Positions 23,269 to 37,226 of a stretch of DNA of 64,000 bases are shown here, piece by piece. Position numbers and translations under genes: made by a program. Positions within the stretch are counted from its first letter, which is position 1. Each line of letters starts with the position of its first letter. Source of the stretch: Limonium bicolor (lineage: Eukaryota; Streptophyta; Magnoliopsida; Caryophyllales; Plumbaginaceae); assembly GCA_023374045.1 (NCBI GenBank), contig CM041778.1, positions 402,626,438 through 402,690,437 of the forward strand. The letters are read 5' to 3'. The notes beneath the pieces are model-generated. The model was given only the letters and a program-made list of their open reading frames with translations. It was not told the DNA's origin and did not search any database.

Positions 23269-23608
23269 GCCCTTGGCACATTTAGTCAGTTTGTGTTGTT
23301 TTATGGTATGTATGTGCTTTAAGCACTTGCGTTGTCGTTGTTATGTATATGTGCGTTAAGCACTTAAGATGTATTTTGATTAGGTGTATGTGCCTAGAGC
23401 ACTTGAACTATTATGTACTGACGTCCTTTGGGACTTGTGATATATATGTGGTTGGTTTGGATTGGAAGACTAGTGGTTGAATGGAATGGAGTACACTTCA
23501 GAAAAGTATAGATACCTTAGAATTGACAGGATGGGATGGGTTTATACCTTGAGGTTTCAATGGGTAGTTATGTACATATTCGACTTAGACGACTTCGGGA
23601 CGAAGTTC

Positions 23609-23625
23609 TTTTAAGGGGGGTAGAC
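23609..23625 (+). other. Polypurine tract of layer-3a element
   Basis: TTTTAAGGGGGGTAGAC directly abuts the 3' LTR start TGAAATACCCC. It would prime plus-strand DNA synthesis. Confidence 0.85.
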
Positions 23626-26600
23626 TGAAATACCCCAAAGATTTATTATCTTAATTAATAAGGATTAAATTAAAGCAAGAGCAATAATTGCTATAAACAT
23701 TATGGTATAAAATATATAGTCGAAGATGGACATTTAATTATATACTAAATCTCTAATCAGAGAGAGAATATTATTAAGGAGAAATCAACTCCTAAATTTT
23801 AATATCTCATGTAACATATTAGTACATATATCAATACCACTAATATCACTCAATAAATTATATAAATATTTTATATAGTCTAAATGAATCATAGATACAA
23901 TACCTACTCATAAACATACTTTGAGACTAAAAATACCATAAGTCACTATGTAACACATAATTATATTCACATACATACATATACACAATTGATAACTATC
24001 AAAAAAAATAAATATATATATATATACATATACACAATTGATGCCACAATATTAGGAGAATGAAAATTTCAAATTCCCTCAATCTTTTTCTCCTTTGCCG
24101 GCTGCCTACATGGGAAAAGAGAGAACACAAAACATTAGAGAATAAATAACAAGTAATATAGTACAATTCAAGTACAAAAACTAGACTTACCCTTCCTTAC
24201 CTTTACCTTTTTCCCATGCTCTCGATTTCCATCCAGTCTAGGATGTCACTACTTGCATTCCATCACTTCAGCCCACCTTTTCCCTTCTATCTCACACGCC
24301 AGTACACCTCCCTTCTTGCTTCCAGTCTCGGCTACAGCAACAACAGGAAAAAAAAACGTAAGTTCTTCATCCTTCCTTCCCTTGTTATGACTTCATGGAG
24401 CAAAGACTCCATTAATCCTTCTCACACCTTTTCAGCCTTTTCTCCTCTCTGATTACAGCAGCAAGATAAGGTGACCTTATCCTCTCATTCATCGGCTCAC
24501 AAACAGCAGAACAACAACAAAGGAAAATGGTAATAAACAACTTCATTTCTTCTTTCTCTTCTTCACGGTTTTACTCCCCTCTCTTTACCAGGTTTTTCTC
24601 CATTTTTACTACATACTACAGCTCACTCATTCCCCCTTATAATACAGCAACACCCTCAATTTTATCCCTCTCATTCTCGGTAGAAATCAACAAGAACAGC
24701 AACACCAAAAACAAGGTAATGTTACCACCCCTTCTCTTATTCCTTGCGGTTCTTTTTTCAGCAACCTTCTGCCTGATTTTCCTCCATATCCTCTGCATAA
24801 AGCTGTCACTCTTCCTCCTCCTTAAGACAGTAATAGCCATCTACATTCCTTCTGATTTCCAAGCTGAAACAACGAGGAGCATCAGCTTAAAACAAGGTAA
24901 AACACCTTCTCCTCCCACCCTTACATCATGTCCGAAAATGTACAACTTTTGACACCTTCCTTGACCTGTTTTTGCCCACATATGGAGGTCCCTTCCCAGC
25001 TGTTTTATTAAGCAAGAACTACACCAAGAACACACCAAAGGAGGGCTGTGAAAACAAGGTAAAAACCGAGATTATTCATGACTGTTTTAAGCCTTCCTCC
25101 TTCTTGATTTTTAGAGACAAAAGCCGAAGTTTTCCTCCTTGTCTAGCTGTCCGAAAATGCATTGTTTTTGACTCTTTTTCTGCTTCCCTATGCTCCTGTA
25201 TGGAGGCTCTTTCCAGCCCTTCCACTGAGCAAAAACTACACAAAAAAATCCACCATAGATGGGCTGTGAAGCAAGGTGAGAACCGAGACTCCCTTCTCTG
25301 TTTTTGGCTTCTTCTTCTTCCCATTTTCTGCGTGAAATGAAAACATATGCCCTCTGCTACAGGTGACCGAGAATACTCATAAGAATCTCCAGAAAAATCT
25401 GCAAGTAAGGCCCCTCTTTTGAAGTTCAAAAGCTACTTCTTAAAAACCACTGGAACTAGTACTTTGTATGTAAATGATTTAGTCTTCTTCCTTGTTCTGG
25501 TGACAACCGAATGGGATTTAAACTCATCTAAAACAACGTGAGCTCAAGGCTGAAGTCCAAGGTGAAATAACAAGTGTTAAGGAGCCGAGAAGGACTTGTG
25601 CTGGTTGAAAATATTGGGTGACTTAAACAGAGGTAATTATACTACTACCTAATTACGCTCAAGTCCGTTAATTTGTAATATGACAAAACCGGGAGTATAC
25701 ATCAGTATGTAGTGCGGTTTATATTTTGGTTGTATGTAGAAATTAATAGCTAGATGTTAGGATGGTGAGATTTTCTTGGTAATTTAATTAAGGTAAGAGT
25801 GTTTAAAACACTTCTTTAATGCTCTAAAATCTACTAAATTGCAAACTAATGTAAGGCCGTAGATAAATGGTTGTGTGTGTGTGCAATTAAATGTAAAATT
25901 CATGGAGAAAATTAAGGATTATGTATTTGATGAGTAAGGTGGTTACTAATGGTCTACTGAAGTATATTTATAAATTATTAATGGGAGGAAAAAAATGGTT
26001 TAAGGAACTAATTATATAAATTGAATAAACCGAGGGAGTAGGTATTGGTGTGTATACTAGCTAAATCCTAAAAATGTGCAGAGCTAAATACTTATTTAGT
26101 GAGGCTAAATGCTAATGGCTTAATTAAGTTTATTTATAGGTGATTAAGGAAGGAAAGTGAAAGAAAGTAGTTTATAGAGGGTAATTATAAATTGTGGAGC
26201 AAAAACCGTGAGTTATGGTGTTGTTTGAGACATTTTGATGTCACTTAATAATCGTTATTATGCTATTATTAAAGCCATGTAATTAGGCTATGTTGTTGTG
26301 GATATTTTGAGCTTTAAATAACTGTTAATACATTATTGGATTGATTTAAAGGTCAAATAAGTTTCTGGTGTAAAATTATGATACTAGTAAATGTAACTAC
26401 TTAGGCATACACTAGAAAAATATTGGTATATTTATAAGCTTATGACATGGTTCAAATAATTTTAAAACCCTATATAATGTCTAAGTAAATAAATAAATTA
26501 TATGGGGTCAAAACATAATTAAAAAGAAATATGGAACATTAAAAAAAATAGAAACCGAGAGGATGATCTTCGGAAGTTTATAAATATAAAATGTGAATTT

Positions 26601-29600
26601 TATGAGATTAGGGGTTAAATGTAAAAATAGAGTATTAATTGGAGTACTTTCGTAAATAAAAACAAATCAGGTGAAAGGAATATTTTAGGTGGTCAACCTT
26701 GACCACAAGTGAGGTTTGACCAAATTAAAATGATAAGAATAATTATTTTGAGTATTTAAAGAAATATTAAGTCAAGAATAACATTTATAAAAAGATAAAG
26801 GGGAGTTTGTGTAATTACCGAAATTATAATGATTAGAATGTAAATATTAAAAACCTTTGGGGGGTTTGTGGGAATTTTAGAGAAATATTGGGGTTGGTTT
26901 AATGATTTAATTAATGAAGGGTTATAGTATATGGGTTAAGTATTAAATTGTAACAATTATAAAGTTTATGGGTAGGTAATGTAATTACCATAAAGCTGGG
27001 GTATAAAACGGACTTTATAAACCTTGGGGGTTAGTTTGTAGTTCTAGAAAATTTTGGGTTCAAAATGAGATTTAAATAATTAGAGTGTATATTGTAAAGT
27101 CTTAAGTATTAGAGTTAAAAGGTTATAAAATAAAAATAGGTTATAGTGTAATTTAAAGAAATATATGAGTGGACAAATAAAATTAGGGTAAAATAGTGGT
27201 ATTGTCTGATAATATTTTTATATATGCACATGTATATTATAACGTTTAAATACCCTAGGTTATAAGTAATGAGGTTAATAAGGTAATAAATATAACAAAT
27301 GGGATAGTTTTATAAATAATCAAGTGTGTGGGAAAGGGATTGTTATTACCGAAAATAATTATGGGGTATTTAGGAAATTTTAAATTTGGACAGAATATAT
27401 TATAAAGTCTTGGATGATATAATATGACATTATATTAAAATGAAAGAATATATTATAAGGGGGTTATTAAGGAATAACTATGCATTATAAGCATTTACAT
27501 AAATGATGGGTTAAGATGGAGAATTTCGGAAGTATATTGTATGGTTGGAATTTTATTATAAGAGGGACACTATAAAATTATATTGTGTGAATTTATAACA
27601 TGGCATGAGGGCATAAGGTGAATAACAAGCCACATACGGAATTACGCTATTACAAGTAGAAACGTGAATATAACGACAACTGTATTATAAATGTATACAG
27701 TGGTATAACATTTTACATACTCGTAACAAGGTGTGAAAAACAAATGACGTATGTCTACAACTATAATGTATATACATACATAAGTGTATGCACATAAATA
27801 TTCATGCAAGCTGTATCGATAAAAACGTAACGTATCACGTATACCGAAATGTTTAAATGTCATGCATGCGTGCACATAACATTATTTCCCGCATGCATGT
27901 AACCCGACAATACGTAAACAAATTGTAAACGTAACCTCCATGTAATAAGTGTTAACGTCGTAGCAATAAATACATACTCGTAAACTATAACGAGTAGTTA
28001 AAATCTATAACCCTAAGATTAACGACCATTCAGTTAAACAAGAGATCAACTAAGGGTTGACTACGGGAGGGAAGTAAAAGCTTGGTCTAGGATGGTTAAG
28101 TGAGTTTGAATTGTATACTAATATTAGAACAATGTATGTACCAGAGGTACGAGTTAATATACGAGCATTGTGAACGGTAGAGGCTACGCGGAGGTTGCTA
28201 CGCGAGTGCTCGACGGTGTACGGTATGTTTATTGTGTGGTCCGAACCTCTGAGGGAAGCCTCGGTTCGAGTATTGATTGACTATGTGACAAGAGCGATAT
28301 GTTTGCTATGCATGACTGTGTGGATTATTTATAAGGTTGGTAAGCGATTATTAATGTGCGCGACGTCTTCGGACAATGTTACTATGATTGTTTACGCGGT
28401 TGGAATACTAATATTCGGGAACTTTATTCCTAACTGACTTAAGTAAAACACTTAGGAACGAGACTTGGGATCCCCAGTCTCTAGAGCTTGATACTCGAAC
28501 ATGATTATAATCTAGACTATGTCTAGGGAAGTACATGAGGCTTCAAAGGTAATAATGGTAAAGACTTCTTTAAGACCTAAGTATTTACTTAGGGCAGTTG
28601 ATTAAGGATTAATCATACATTGGAGAGTGTTGGTTATGGTAAATGGTATAGGAATCCAATTAGTTTCGACTAGTTGGTTGCGCATTGGTGATCACCGGAG
28701 TATAACGTCCGTATCGGACCGACTCCCTCTATATTCCGACAGGCCTAGATAGACTGTTGGACCAGGGTGCCGACTTTGGCACACGGCTTCGGCCATTCAT
28801 GGACGCCTTTATTAGGCAAGTGGAAGCCCGGGGTTCGATTGATCCTTGGCAATGAGCACTTCGTGTGTACGGGAGGACTACTGTCCAGTAAGGTTATTTC
28901 CGGGTTGTCCTAACATGACGCCCAATGGTATTGAGAGTAAGGCTAAATGGTGAATAACATAATTTAAGGGAAAAACTACTAACATCTCGATGGAAGTACC
29001 TACGCGTTTGTATGAATGTTTATAGTACATGGTATTCGGCATGTCGTGGATTGTATGCAATGTATGGATTGTCACTTTGATGGATTACTGTATGCTTATG
29101 CATGTTATTTACTGCTGTTATATAAACTGTAAAATGAACCAGCATGTAATCAACCTCATGTTCAGACGGCTAATTGACCTAAGTGACCTAAAGGGTATAG
29201 GATTACACTTTAGCATACCAGCATATAGTTTGCTGAGCCCCTTTTGGGGCCAACCCATTTCAGGTTGTGGATCGGGACGTGAAGCCGGAGTGCGGGAATA
29301 AGGGTAGACGACCTCGACTTTTATTTATCGCATGTTTAATATTAAATCAGTTAGCACGTTGAAATTCTGGGAACTTTTTAAATGCTCACTTGTCATAGAT
29401 ATTGGTTTGTATATAGGATAATGTAATCAATATCTCGTTCATCACTGCGGTTAGTTGTTGTTGTTCATCGTTAGATTATGGTTATGCTTCTTTACTTGCA
29501 TGGGCGAGTAATGGCATGTGACACCCAAGTGAGGATTAATGTAGTTTAACTTCCGCTGTGAGACGTCTCTAATTATGCTACGTGAGTTATTATACGAGAG

Positions 29601-29634
29601 TGATTATTCCGAGATTAGTGAGTGGGGTGTTACA
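23626..29634 (+). repeat. 3' LTR of layer-3a element
   Basis: 6009 bp, repeats 12057-17992. It appears the less damaged copy in its last 2.76 kb. The 217-219 bp duplication recurs at 24929-25288. Open frames such as 24527-24952 are LTR shadows without family features. Confidence 0.93.
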
Positions 29635-29639
29635 ATTAC

Positions 29640-31179
29640 AATACCAATTCATCAATACTTCCTCAATCCACAATATTGATACTCATATACAATACTCTTG
29701 GCTCTATGACCTATAATTTACATACTAGTTCACAAATACCCAAGATTCCTATACTACAATACCAACTGAGTATTTTGGGTTCCTTAAATTGGTTTACCCA
29801 TACCCATTACTCTAATGCATTAAATTTACCATTCAAGAAAGAGCTCTTACCTTGAGCTTACAATCCCTTCATTCCTTTTCCACTTCTCCTCTTCTCTTCC
29901 TTGTTCAATTCGATTTTGTGGGGAATGGAGTTGCCAAACTCCATTCCCATCACCCAAAGCATACAAAACAAGTATAATTAATATACGAACCCTTAGATTT
30001 ATACTAACTCATTGAGATGTTTTAAACAAATTTCTAGGGTTTACCTTTTGAAGCTTTTAGGAGGGGTTTTAGCCCTTGGTTCAAGAAGGTGTTCTCACCA
30101 CCATTGGAGGGTTGAAACAAGGCTCTAAAACAAGAGGGAAAACAAGGTGAGAGAGAGGGGAAAAATCGGTTATACCCAAGAGATGGAGAAAAGTGAGGTC
30201 TTTCATGGAGATTCTTACCTTGTTGGAAAGAGGAGACTCCAAGCTCCATAATGGTGTGCTTTTCTCTTCAAATGGGGAAAACCCATGGAAATGAAACTCA
30301 TCCTTTTCGAATTTTGAAAAGAGGGAATGATAGAGGATGATGAGGGGAGTTCAAATATGTATTTTATTTTACATTTGGAGCTCAAATGGAGCTAGAGCTT
30401 GAGGTAGAAGATGGAGTTGCCATGGGAGCTATTTGGAGAGCTCAAAATCGGTTCCCACCAGAGGAGGAAGAAGAGAGGTTCAGGAGGGGGAGTCCACCGT
30501 GAGAGAGAGGGAAAGGAATTGGAGAGAGAATAGAAAAGTGAGGTGAGAGAGTATTTTTTCTACTTTTTCTACTTTTACTTTTGTTTTTTTTATTTACTTA
30601 TTTGTTACTTGTGTGTGTGTGAGAGAGAGGCTGTTTATACCCCTTAAACCGGCCCCCACTGTTACACTAGCTGGAGCGTTTTTCGTCTTTTACAGAAAAC
30701 GCTCGTTATTTTACCCGGTTTAGGTACTATTCACTAATCGGGTCCGGTTTCCGGAATTTTCTCGTTTCTTTATTTTTATTGGTTATTAAGCTTCAATAAA
30801 TGCTTAATAATATTTATTTAATGATTTATAATTTTTACGGGTCCGTTTGACCACTTAAAATCACGTTTTCGGGTTTTCTCGAAAAACGTGCGTTAAAGCT
30901 CTATTAGCGTTTTAATACATTATTTGGATCCGTTTTCTTCGGGAGTTGTTCCCATATATTATTTAGGTCTTATTAAACCTTTGGAATCCACATAATATGC
31001 TAACCGAGGTCTCATACCTCCTATGGTCATTTAACGCTTATTTCACGTTTTTCGCCTTTTAAGCGTTTCTTTATTCTTTTGGATTTATTTTTTCCTTACC
31101 AATACTTCTTATTAATCATTAGGCTCTTAAATACCTATTAGGATAATTTAATCGCCATATATAAGGTCGGGGTATTTCA
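29640..31179 (-). repeat. Left (3') LTR of layer-2 element, second part
   Basis: Resumes the LTR at AATACCAATTC after the TSD ATTAC and matches 52686-54223. It includes a (GT)n(GA)n microsatellite near 30608-30630. It ends in GGGGTATTTCA. Confidence 0.92.
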
Positions 31180-31199
31180 ATCTACCCCCCTTAAGAACT
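31180..31199 (-). other. Polypurine tract of layer-2 element
   Basis: On the minus strand CTTAAGGGGGGTAGAT abuts the LTR start TGAAATACCCC. The same motif recurs at 32554-32569 (TTTTAAGGGGGGTAGA on the minus strand), the upstream copy. Confidence 0.85.
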
Positions 31200-34100
31200 T
31201 TGTCCTCAAAGTTGTTCGAGGTTTTGGGATTACTATACTTACTCCTTTATACTTGTCTAGTGCCAACGTCATACATCCTTCCTCCTTACGATTCCCAAAT
31301 CCATCCCTCAAGGTTCCTACATACCATACTATACCAATCTACAATAGTTACTCCAATCCGCACTACTACTAACTATCCGGTTCCTCATTACCAAGCTCGT
31401 ACATACATACAGTGCAAAGCTATCCCTAAAGCAATGCAATACACATACAATCCCTCAGGCACCAAGGTCATCTAGACACAGGACTCCTCTATGTCCCGCT
31501 GCCCTTGGAATAATACAACATACTACCTTACTATCTTCTTCGGTACACACTTCTAGCAGATCCTCATTCTCCATACTAAAGGAAATTCTTTCACTACTAC
31601 CAATTAAAAATTTTCTAAAACACACAACTTCAAATTCCAATTTATATTCATTACTTCTATCCTATGTGTGATTCTTGTGACCACTTAAGGGGAGCTTCAA
31701 GAATCGTTCAACCCTGATGTGATCAGCGTCAGTGTTAAACTATCTTTCCACCCCAATTTGTGTTCGGTTTCCCCTTGATCTGATCAGGATCAAGTTCGAC
31801 TTCCCACGTCAGTTTCAACAAACAAATAGTTAGTTGTTTTCATTCTCTATCTTTTTACTCTTTCTAGTCGTGATACGAATTCGTACATCTCCAAAGGATG
31901 GAATCAATCCATCAATCATCCTCACTCTACTTCCCAAATGCTTTACTCCGTGGTTCAATACTTAAATGCTCATTTCATCAACCTTCACTACTTCCATCCA
32001 TTACTCTCCATCATTTCAATTATTCTAACTAGGGAATACAATACTTATGAAGTTTAGCTATCCTCAATTACTACCAATAACATACTTACGAATACACCAC
32101 TCCTGGGCTACATTCCTCTACTACTCACAATCAATCCTACTATTTTTTTCAAGGTTACAATACTTGTGGAGCTCCGTCCACTACTCATTCTCAATTGTAT
32201 CAAAGCAATCACCTAGGGAACTCACTTTCCTCTAGGTTCTTCATCGGTTTTATACCGACTCATGCATCGTAATGCCATGTCTAACTTCAAATAGACACAC
32301 ACTACACGAATTATCATTTCCCCAAGAGTTACTCTACTCTTCTTTACTAATACTTTTCCACTAGGGTTACAAGATGGGTATATTCATCCTATGGTATTCG
32401 CATCTCTCGTGCCTAATTACCACAGTTACAATATGAATGAATACGTATGTTTATTTAACATAAGTACCAATCATTAAATCAATTCTCATTTGTGCTATGC
32501 ACATTATAGTTTTATGTGTTTTATTTATAAAACTTGCATTAAGCGGTTTTCACTCTACCCCCCTTAAAAGGGATTACGCCCACGTAATCTACCATATGTT
32601 ACTATTAAACATTGGTTTACTCGATTTGGGCAATCTGAAGTGTTTAGCTTCATTACGGTATACTATACAATATGCTCTGGTCAAAGGGTCTTAACCATAC
32701 CAATGGTTTAGTCTTTGCACCGAGGATTCGTACATGAGTTTATTTAACTCCTAATTAATTCAGTTCTAGCCTATTAGGCTTCAAGGCATTAATAGCCATT
32801 CTTTCGTACTTACTAGGTGTATTACATTTCTTAGTTAGGGCCCACTAGCTTTTGCTGCGCGACCCTGATAACTTGGGTTACTCACCCTTCATGTTATCCT
32901 TAATGTGCTATACATCACCTTTCTATCCCTCTATTGTGGAAATAAGGTTTACTAACAGTGTGGTATTCTTTTACCGCTGTTTGAACTCAATGAGTTTTAG
33001 ATTGTAACCAGCTCTCTGGTAATCTATTATACATATTATTCGTACTCCCACGATTATTCACTAAGTTCCTCCGACTTGTTGTCGGGCGAGGTTAAGTCAC
33101 TACCTAGTTGCAGTGCTTCCTCTGTTGCCACTAGCTTCTGAATAATACTAGTTCTTCTGGTTCAGTACAAGTGTTCTTTGCTTGTATGACCTTGCATTCT
33201 CAATGCGTCGGTCCGAGTGACTTTCTTCAGTCTTCTTTCACCTTTTATTCCAATGGAATTCACATCTTGTGATTGTTAGTGTGCTTACACTTTTCGTGCT
33301 TCTTTGGCCTTAGGCCGCACGGTTTGTTGCTAAGCTTGCTTGACTGGCTTATGCCATGTTGTTGGTGAAAGAAAGGTTTACTACGGTTTACATTTCCATA
33401 TTCCTAGCTATCGCATTAGATCATTACTGCGCGAGTGCAATACCAAAACACTCAGTCATACAGAGTGCAGAGGCGTAAACGCTTGGCAGTAAATCACTTA
33501 TGTGATAGGGATGAATATTTCTGCTTGTCATCTCATACTTATACTTCGTGTCATTGTCCAACTACTTCCTCATAGCGGTCGCTTGTTGCGCACCGTATTC
33601 TTACTCACTATACAACATCGTTTTTACGGTCTCCGTTACTGTGGTAGCTTACCTTTACTCCTTGCCATTATTGTTGGCACCATTTCCTTATAGTGTACAA
33701 ACACTAGGAGGTTCCTAGTCATATGTATGACGGTTGTCGTAGTATACCGTGATACTATTATCTTCCCATTGTGGGGATGTTTTATTTCAATTTAGGTTTC
33801 ATGTGCAGGTTAGCTTACCTCACATTACTTCCTCATTCATGATATCGTTTGCCAAATAACTTGGTTGACCAAAGATGAAGTGGTTTATCGGGTTACAAGT
33901 TCTCTTGAGCGCCGGTCATTCATGGTGTGCAATATGCACACTCATTGATTGTTTTGACAATTATTGTCTTTCAATGCTGAGCATTGGTTATAGGCTCTAG
34001 CTGTGTAGTTTTACTTGTATGTACGTCACCGGGACATCCCAAGAAACTTCAAGGGTTTTCTGGTCCCGTTCTCCAGTTGGAGAGTACTCTGTCATTAGTA

Positions 34101-36290
34101 AATGAAGTTCTTGTTGAGGGGTTTGTCTCCACTCATAGGTCTAATGACAAGGTTTGCTATGTTAGTATTTATACAATGGTTCACCACATGCTTGGGTGCA
34201 TGTGAAGTATACTTACTCCTTTAAGTCGTAATGGTTTGGAATGGCTTTTCCTGGTTCGATCGCCTCTTGGCAGTATTTATGTGCGTAATCTTTACTGTTG
34301 TAATAGATGGAAGCCTTACTAAGGGTTCACATCGTCACCACATTGGTGGTCTTTGGTTGACGAGGGGCACCTTCCCTTGGGTTCTCGTAATGTCTAAGTA
34401 TGGACTAGGCCATTGTTGGCATTATAACGATCCTTATGCCTCTGTGTTACCATTGCTACAGAAGGTATGCAGGTAATTAAAAGCTTGTCAACTGTGTACT
34501 AGGCTGATGCTCCAGTGACAGTGACGTTGAGTTGACCATTACTCCAAGCCACTCAGGAGGTTAGGTTTGAATTGATGGTCAAGTTGTTGATTTCTTGTCA
34601 TATGAGACAATACCTCTTGCAAGTCTTATTATCCACTGGTGTGGTTTTGCAACCATTTCAGTTTACACAACGTATTTGGTTTGTGGCCATTAAGCCTTAT
34701 TGCTGCAAGCTATGCTCTTTGCAAGCTGCTTACACATGTTTCTACTCCATGTATACTCCGTAGGTTGGAGGTATTACTAGGCTCCATGGTAAGTCGTGAC
34801 ATCACGCTTCCGTTCATAGGAGACCCTTTAGGCAAGCTGATGCTAATTTAGGGTATTTCCTGTTAAGTGAAATCCCTTCGGTGTTCTAACCGAATATTTG
34901 TTCTAGCTTCCGTGCTCTTATCAAGCCACTTGTTCAACTGCTGTTATCTCAGACACCCTTCAAGGATTGCTCCTGGGTGCCGTTGGATCACGCCGTTACA
35001 TCCGGCTGATGTTTATGACATGTGTTGTCCTATATACCGTCTTATGGTGTTGTATTAAGCTATTCCCTTTAGGTTTATAACGTCTCCCGTTGTTGGGTAG
35101 GCCGTCTATACTTGCTCCCAGTGCTTGAGACTAGGTTTAAATATCCTCTTTGATGATGGATTATATTTGTGGTAATCTTGCAATTGCTCTTGGGAACTCT
35201 GTCCCGTTCGTTGAGCATTCTAGTGTCCACGTTAGGCGATTGCCTTACTGTGTTTAGGCTGGGTATACTTTCCAGCTGCCATGTATTTTCTTGATGTCCT
35301 GAGACATATCCAATGTCTATACTTACTAGTATGTGCTCTTTGCACTCCCTAGTTCCTATTCCTCATCTTCAGGTGGATTCTCTGAGTTCCTTTATACTTA
35401 ATCGTCTGTGGTGTCCAGCTGTTCTGATTTGAACTCACTGATGGTCCGTAGAACGGAGTCGACTACTTCCCGTGTTTCGTACACTACATGTATACATACG
35501 TGGGGTACCATGTTGATACGTTACCACTTACCCAACTATATGTCAGGCCCGCAAGCTCCTTCGGAGTGCAGTTGTCCCACATCCCGTAATTGGGTACACT
35601 CGTAGTGTTCGTCACACGCCTAGGTGAAGTATTCTATTGTCAACTCCTCTTGTATCATTCCATGGTACCCACCGTAATTCTGTTGATTTGGTTTTAAAAT
35701 CCAAGGTTTTTAAAAGAAGTTGTGGTTTTGAAAGAAGAATTCGGGTTTGAAAACAATGGTTCAGTGTTAAAAGAAATCTCTCATGGCACAGCCATGCTTG
35801 AGGTCTTGACCAAGTCTAGCTTCATGCTGACTGGTATGAGGTTAAAGTAATGGTCAGGCCGTCGGGCCTTTCCAGGGTTCCATACTCCTAGTTGTTAGGA
35901 TGTGTGATCCTGTAGTTGCTTCTTGTAGCCACGGTACATTACTATGTACCTGTGGTGTGTTAGAGTTCCTTTACATACTTCTGTCCTTACTGCACTTGCC
36001 GTGGCAAGTGCGTGGTACTGGTGGTTTTTGGGTAATTCTATACCGATCACGGTATGGTTTCCATTAGTATTTGATAGTTTTGTTGACTCTTCCCTTGATC
36101 TTAATGATCGCTGATTGAGATACTCGATCTTTTAGGTAGCTTCTTGGTGGTCTAGACATGGCTGTCGTAGGTCTGGGTACTTCTCCAATCCTTGGAGATT
36201 CCCGCTTTATTTGGTTTAGTGTTGTTCCTTGTGGCTCGTTCCCACACACTTGTGGTGGTTACTGAGCCTACCTTGTTTAGGCACTACCCT
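31200..36290 (-). other. Degenerate interior of layer-2 element, no intact gene
   Basis: Five kilobases without a family-length reading frame or clear gag-pol motif on either strand. Blocks match the layer-3a interior on the opposite strand: 31691-31820 with 19886-20010, 35430-35650 with 21365-21570, and the hairpin at 35992-36011 with 19403-19422. The order of the first two blocks is swapped relative to layer 3a. Confidence 0.6.
35992..36011 (-). other. GCACTTGC/GCAAGTGC hairpin conserved with layer 3a
   Basis: Arms GCACTTGC and GCAAGTGC flank a 4-nt loop. The same arms with a different loop (TACA) are at 19403-19422 in the other long-LTR element. Confidence 0.6.
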
Positions 36291-36295
36291 CGTAG

Positions 36296-36606
36296 TATTA
36301 GGATATATTAGGATGATTATATATTATGCTTTTAGTCCTTAAGTGATTTTGAGACTGTACATATTAGTTGTTAGTTTAGTACCGTTGTTTAACAGTAGTC
36401 TTAGTCCCTTTATATTATTGTTTAGTTGTGTCTTTGTGGTTTTGTCTTTCCCGTCTGTAATATCGAGCCCTTGTAGGCGCAAGTATAATCAAGAAGCCTT
36501 CCACGTTGATTTCTCTTTCTCTCTTTCTTTCCCGTGTAAGGCTGGTTTGGGTTAGGTTTAGGGTTCCACGGGTTCTCTGGCAAGATTTCATCACTGGATG
36601 CTAATA
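36296..36606 (+). repeat. 5' LTR of copia element
   Basis: 311 bp with terminal inverted repeats TATTAG/CTAATA. Matches 48915-49225. Confidence 0.94.
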
Positions 36607-36618
36607 TGGTATCAGAGC
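36607..36618 (+). other. Primer-binding site of copia element
   Basis: TGGTATCAGAGC, complementary to the 3' end of initiator tRNA-Met, directly at the LTR end. Confidence 0.9.
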
Positions 36619-36782
36619 AGCGATCCAGCCTCTGCCATCGATTTTCCCTATTGTGTTCTTGCCTAACCTAATCTCCTCAATTACTGCGAACTATCTCCAT
36701 CGCATAAGATTTCTGAATTTTCGTTTCTCCTCCTACCATTCCCAGTAAAAACCCGAGATTCTTTCTTGCCCCGATCTCTGTG

Positions 36783-37226
36783 ATGGCAAATGATAAAGAA
36801 CCCCCAAAAGATCCGAAAGAGAAAGATGGTGAGAAGAATGTCGACTTCGGCAATAGTCCAAGCGATGACGCGGGTGGAGGTGGTGACGCCTCAGATCCCT
36901 TATACATGGCAAGTTCTGAGCAGCCAGGTCATGGCCTAGCCAACAAGTTCGGGGGACAAGGCTTTGCCTGCTGGAAGATGCAGATGTCGATAGCATTGAG
37001 AGCCAAAAATAAGCTCTGTTTCGTCGATGGCACCTTGGAGAAACCCACTGACTCCACTCAGAAGGCTCGGGCCTGGACGAGATGCGATTCGATGGTAAGG
37101 GCCTGGATCCTCATGAGCTTGGAGAAGAACATTGCGGACAGCGTCCTATTTACACCTTCTGCCGCAGAGCTTTGGAAGGAATTATGTGGGCGGTATGATC
37201 AACTTGACGGGACGAGAGTGTACGAT
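36783..37226 (+). pseudogene. Copia polyprotein, N-terminal gag part (split by nested element)
   Basis: ATG at 36783 opens a frame of about 148 residues up to the insertion. After an acidic, Gly-rich start it shows FGGQGFACWKMQMSIALRAK, VRAWILMSLEKNIADSVLF and AELWKELCGRYDQLDGTRVY, the UBN2-type gag of plant copia elements, which forms the particle shell. The frame continues at 44649 with LEHRLAMANQGNDS. The inserted length plus TSD is a multiple of three, so both parts are in the same frame number. Confidence 0.88.

Larger units (their letters stand above)
12057..29634 (+). mobile_element. Gypsy-type element with 6-kb LTRs, plus strand (layer 3a)
   Basis: LTRs start TGAAATACCCC and end GGGGTGTTACA. 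The TSD ATTAC is at 12052-12056 and 29635-29639. LTRs are 12057-17992 (5936 bp) and 23626-29634 (6009 bp), longer than the 5.6-kb interior. PBS TGGTATCAGAGC is at 17997-18008 and the polypurine tract is at 23609-23625. The only recognisable coding relic is an integrase C-terminus near 22915-23230. The LTR resembles that of the host element (60302-60983), for example in the GTAGCATAATTA and CACTCCGGCTTCACG segments read on the minus strand. Confidence 0.93.

Noticed and set aside
24527..24952. 141-residue frame (and its partner at 12959-13207) as a small secreted protein gene
   Set aside because: Pyrimidine-rich LTR sequence present in both LTRs with frame-breaking differences between them.
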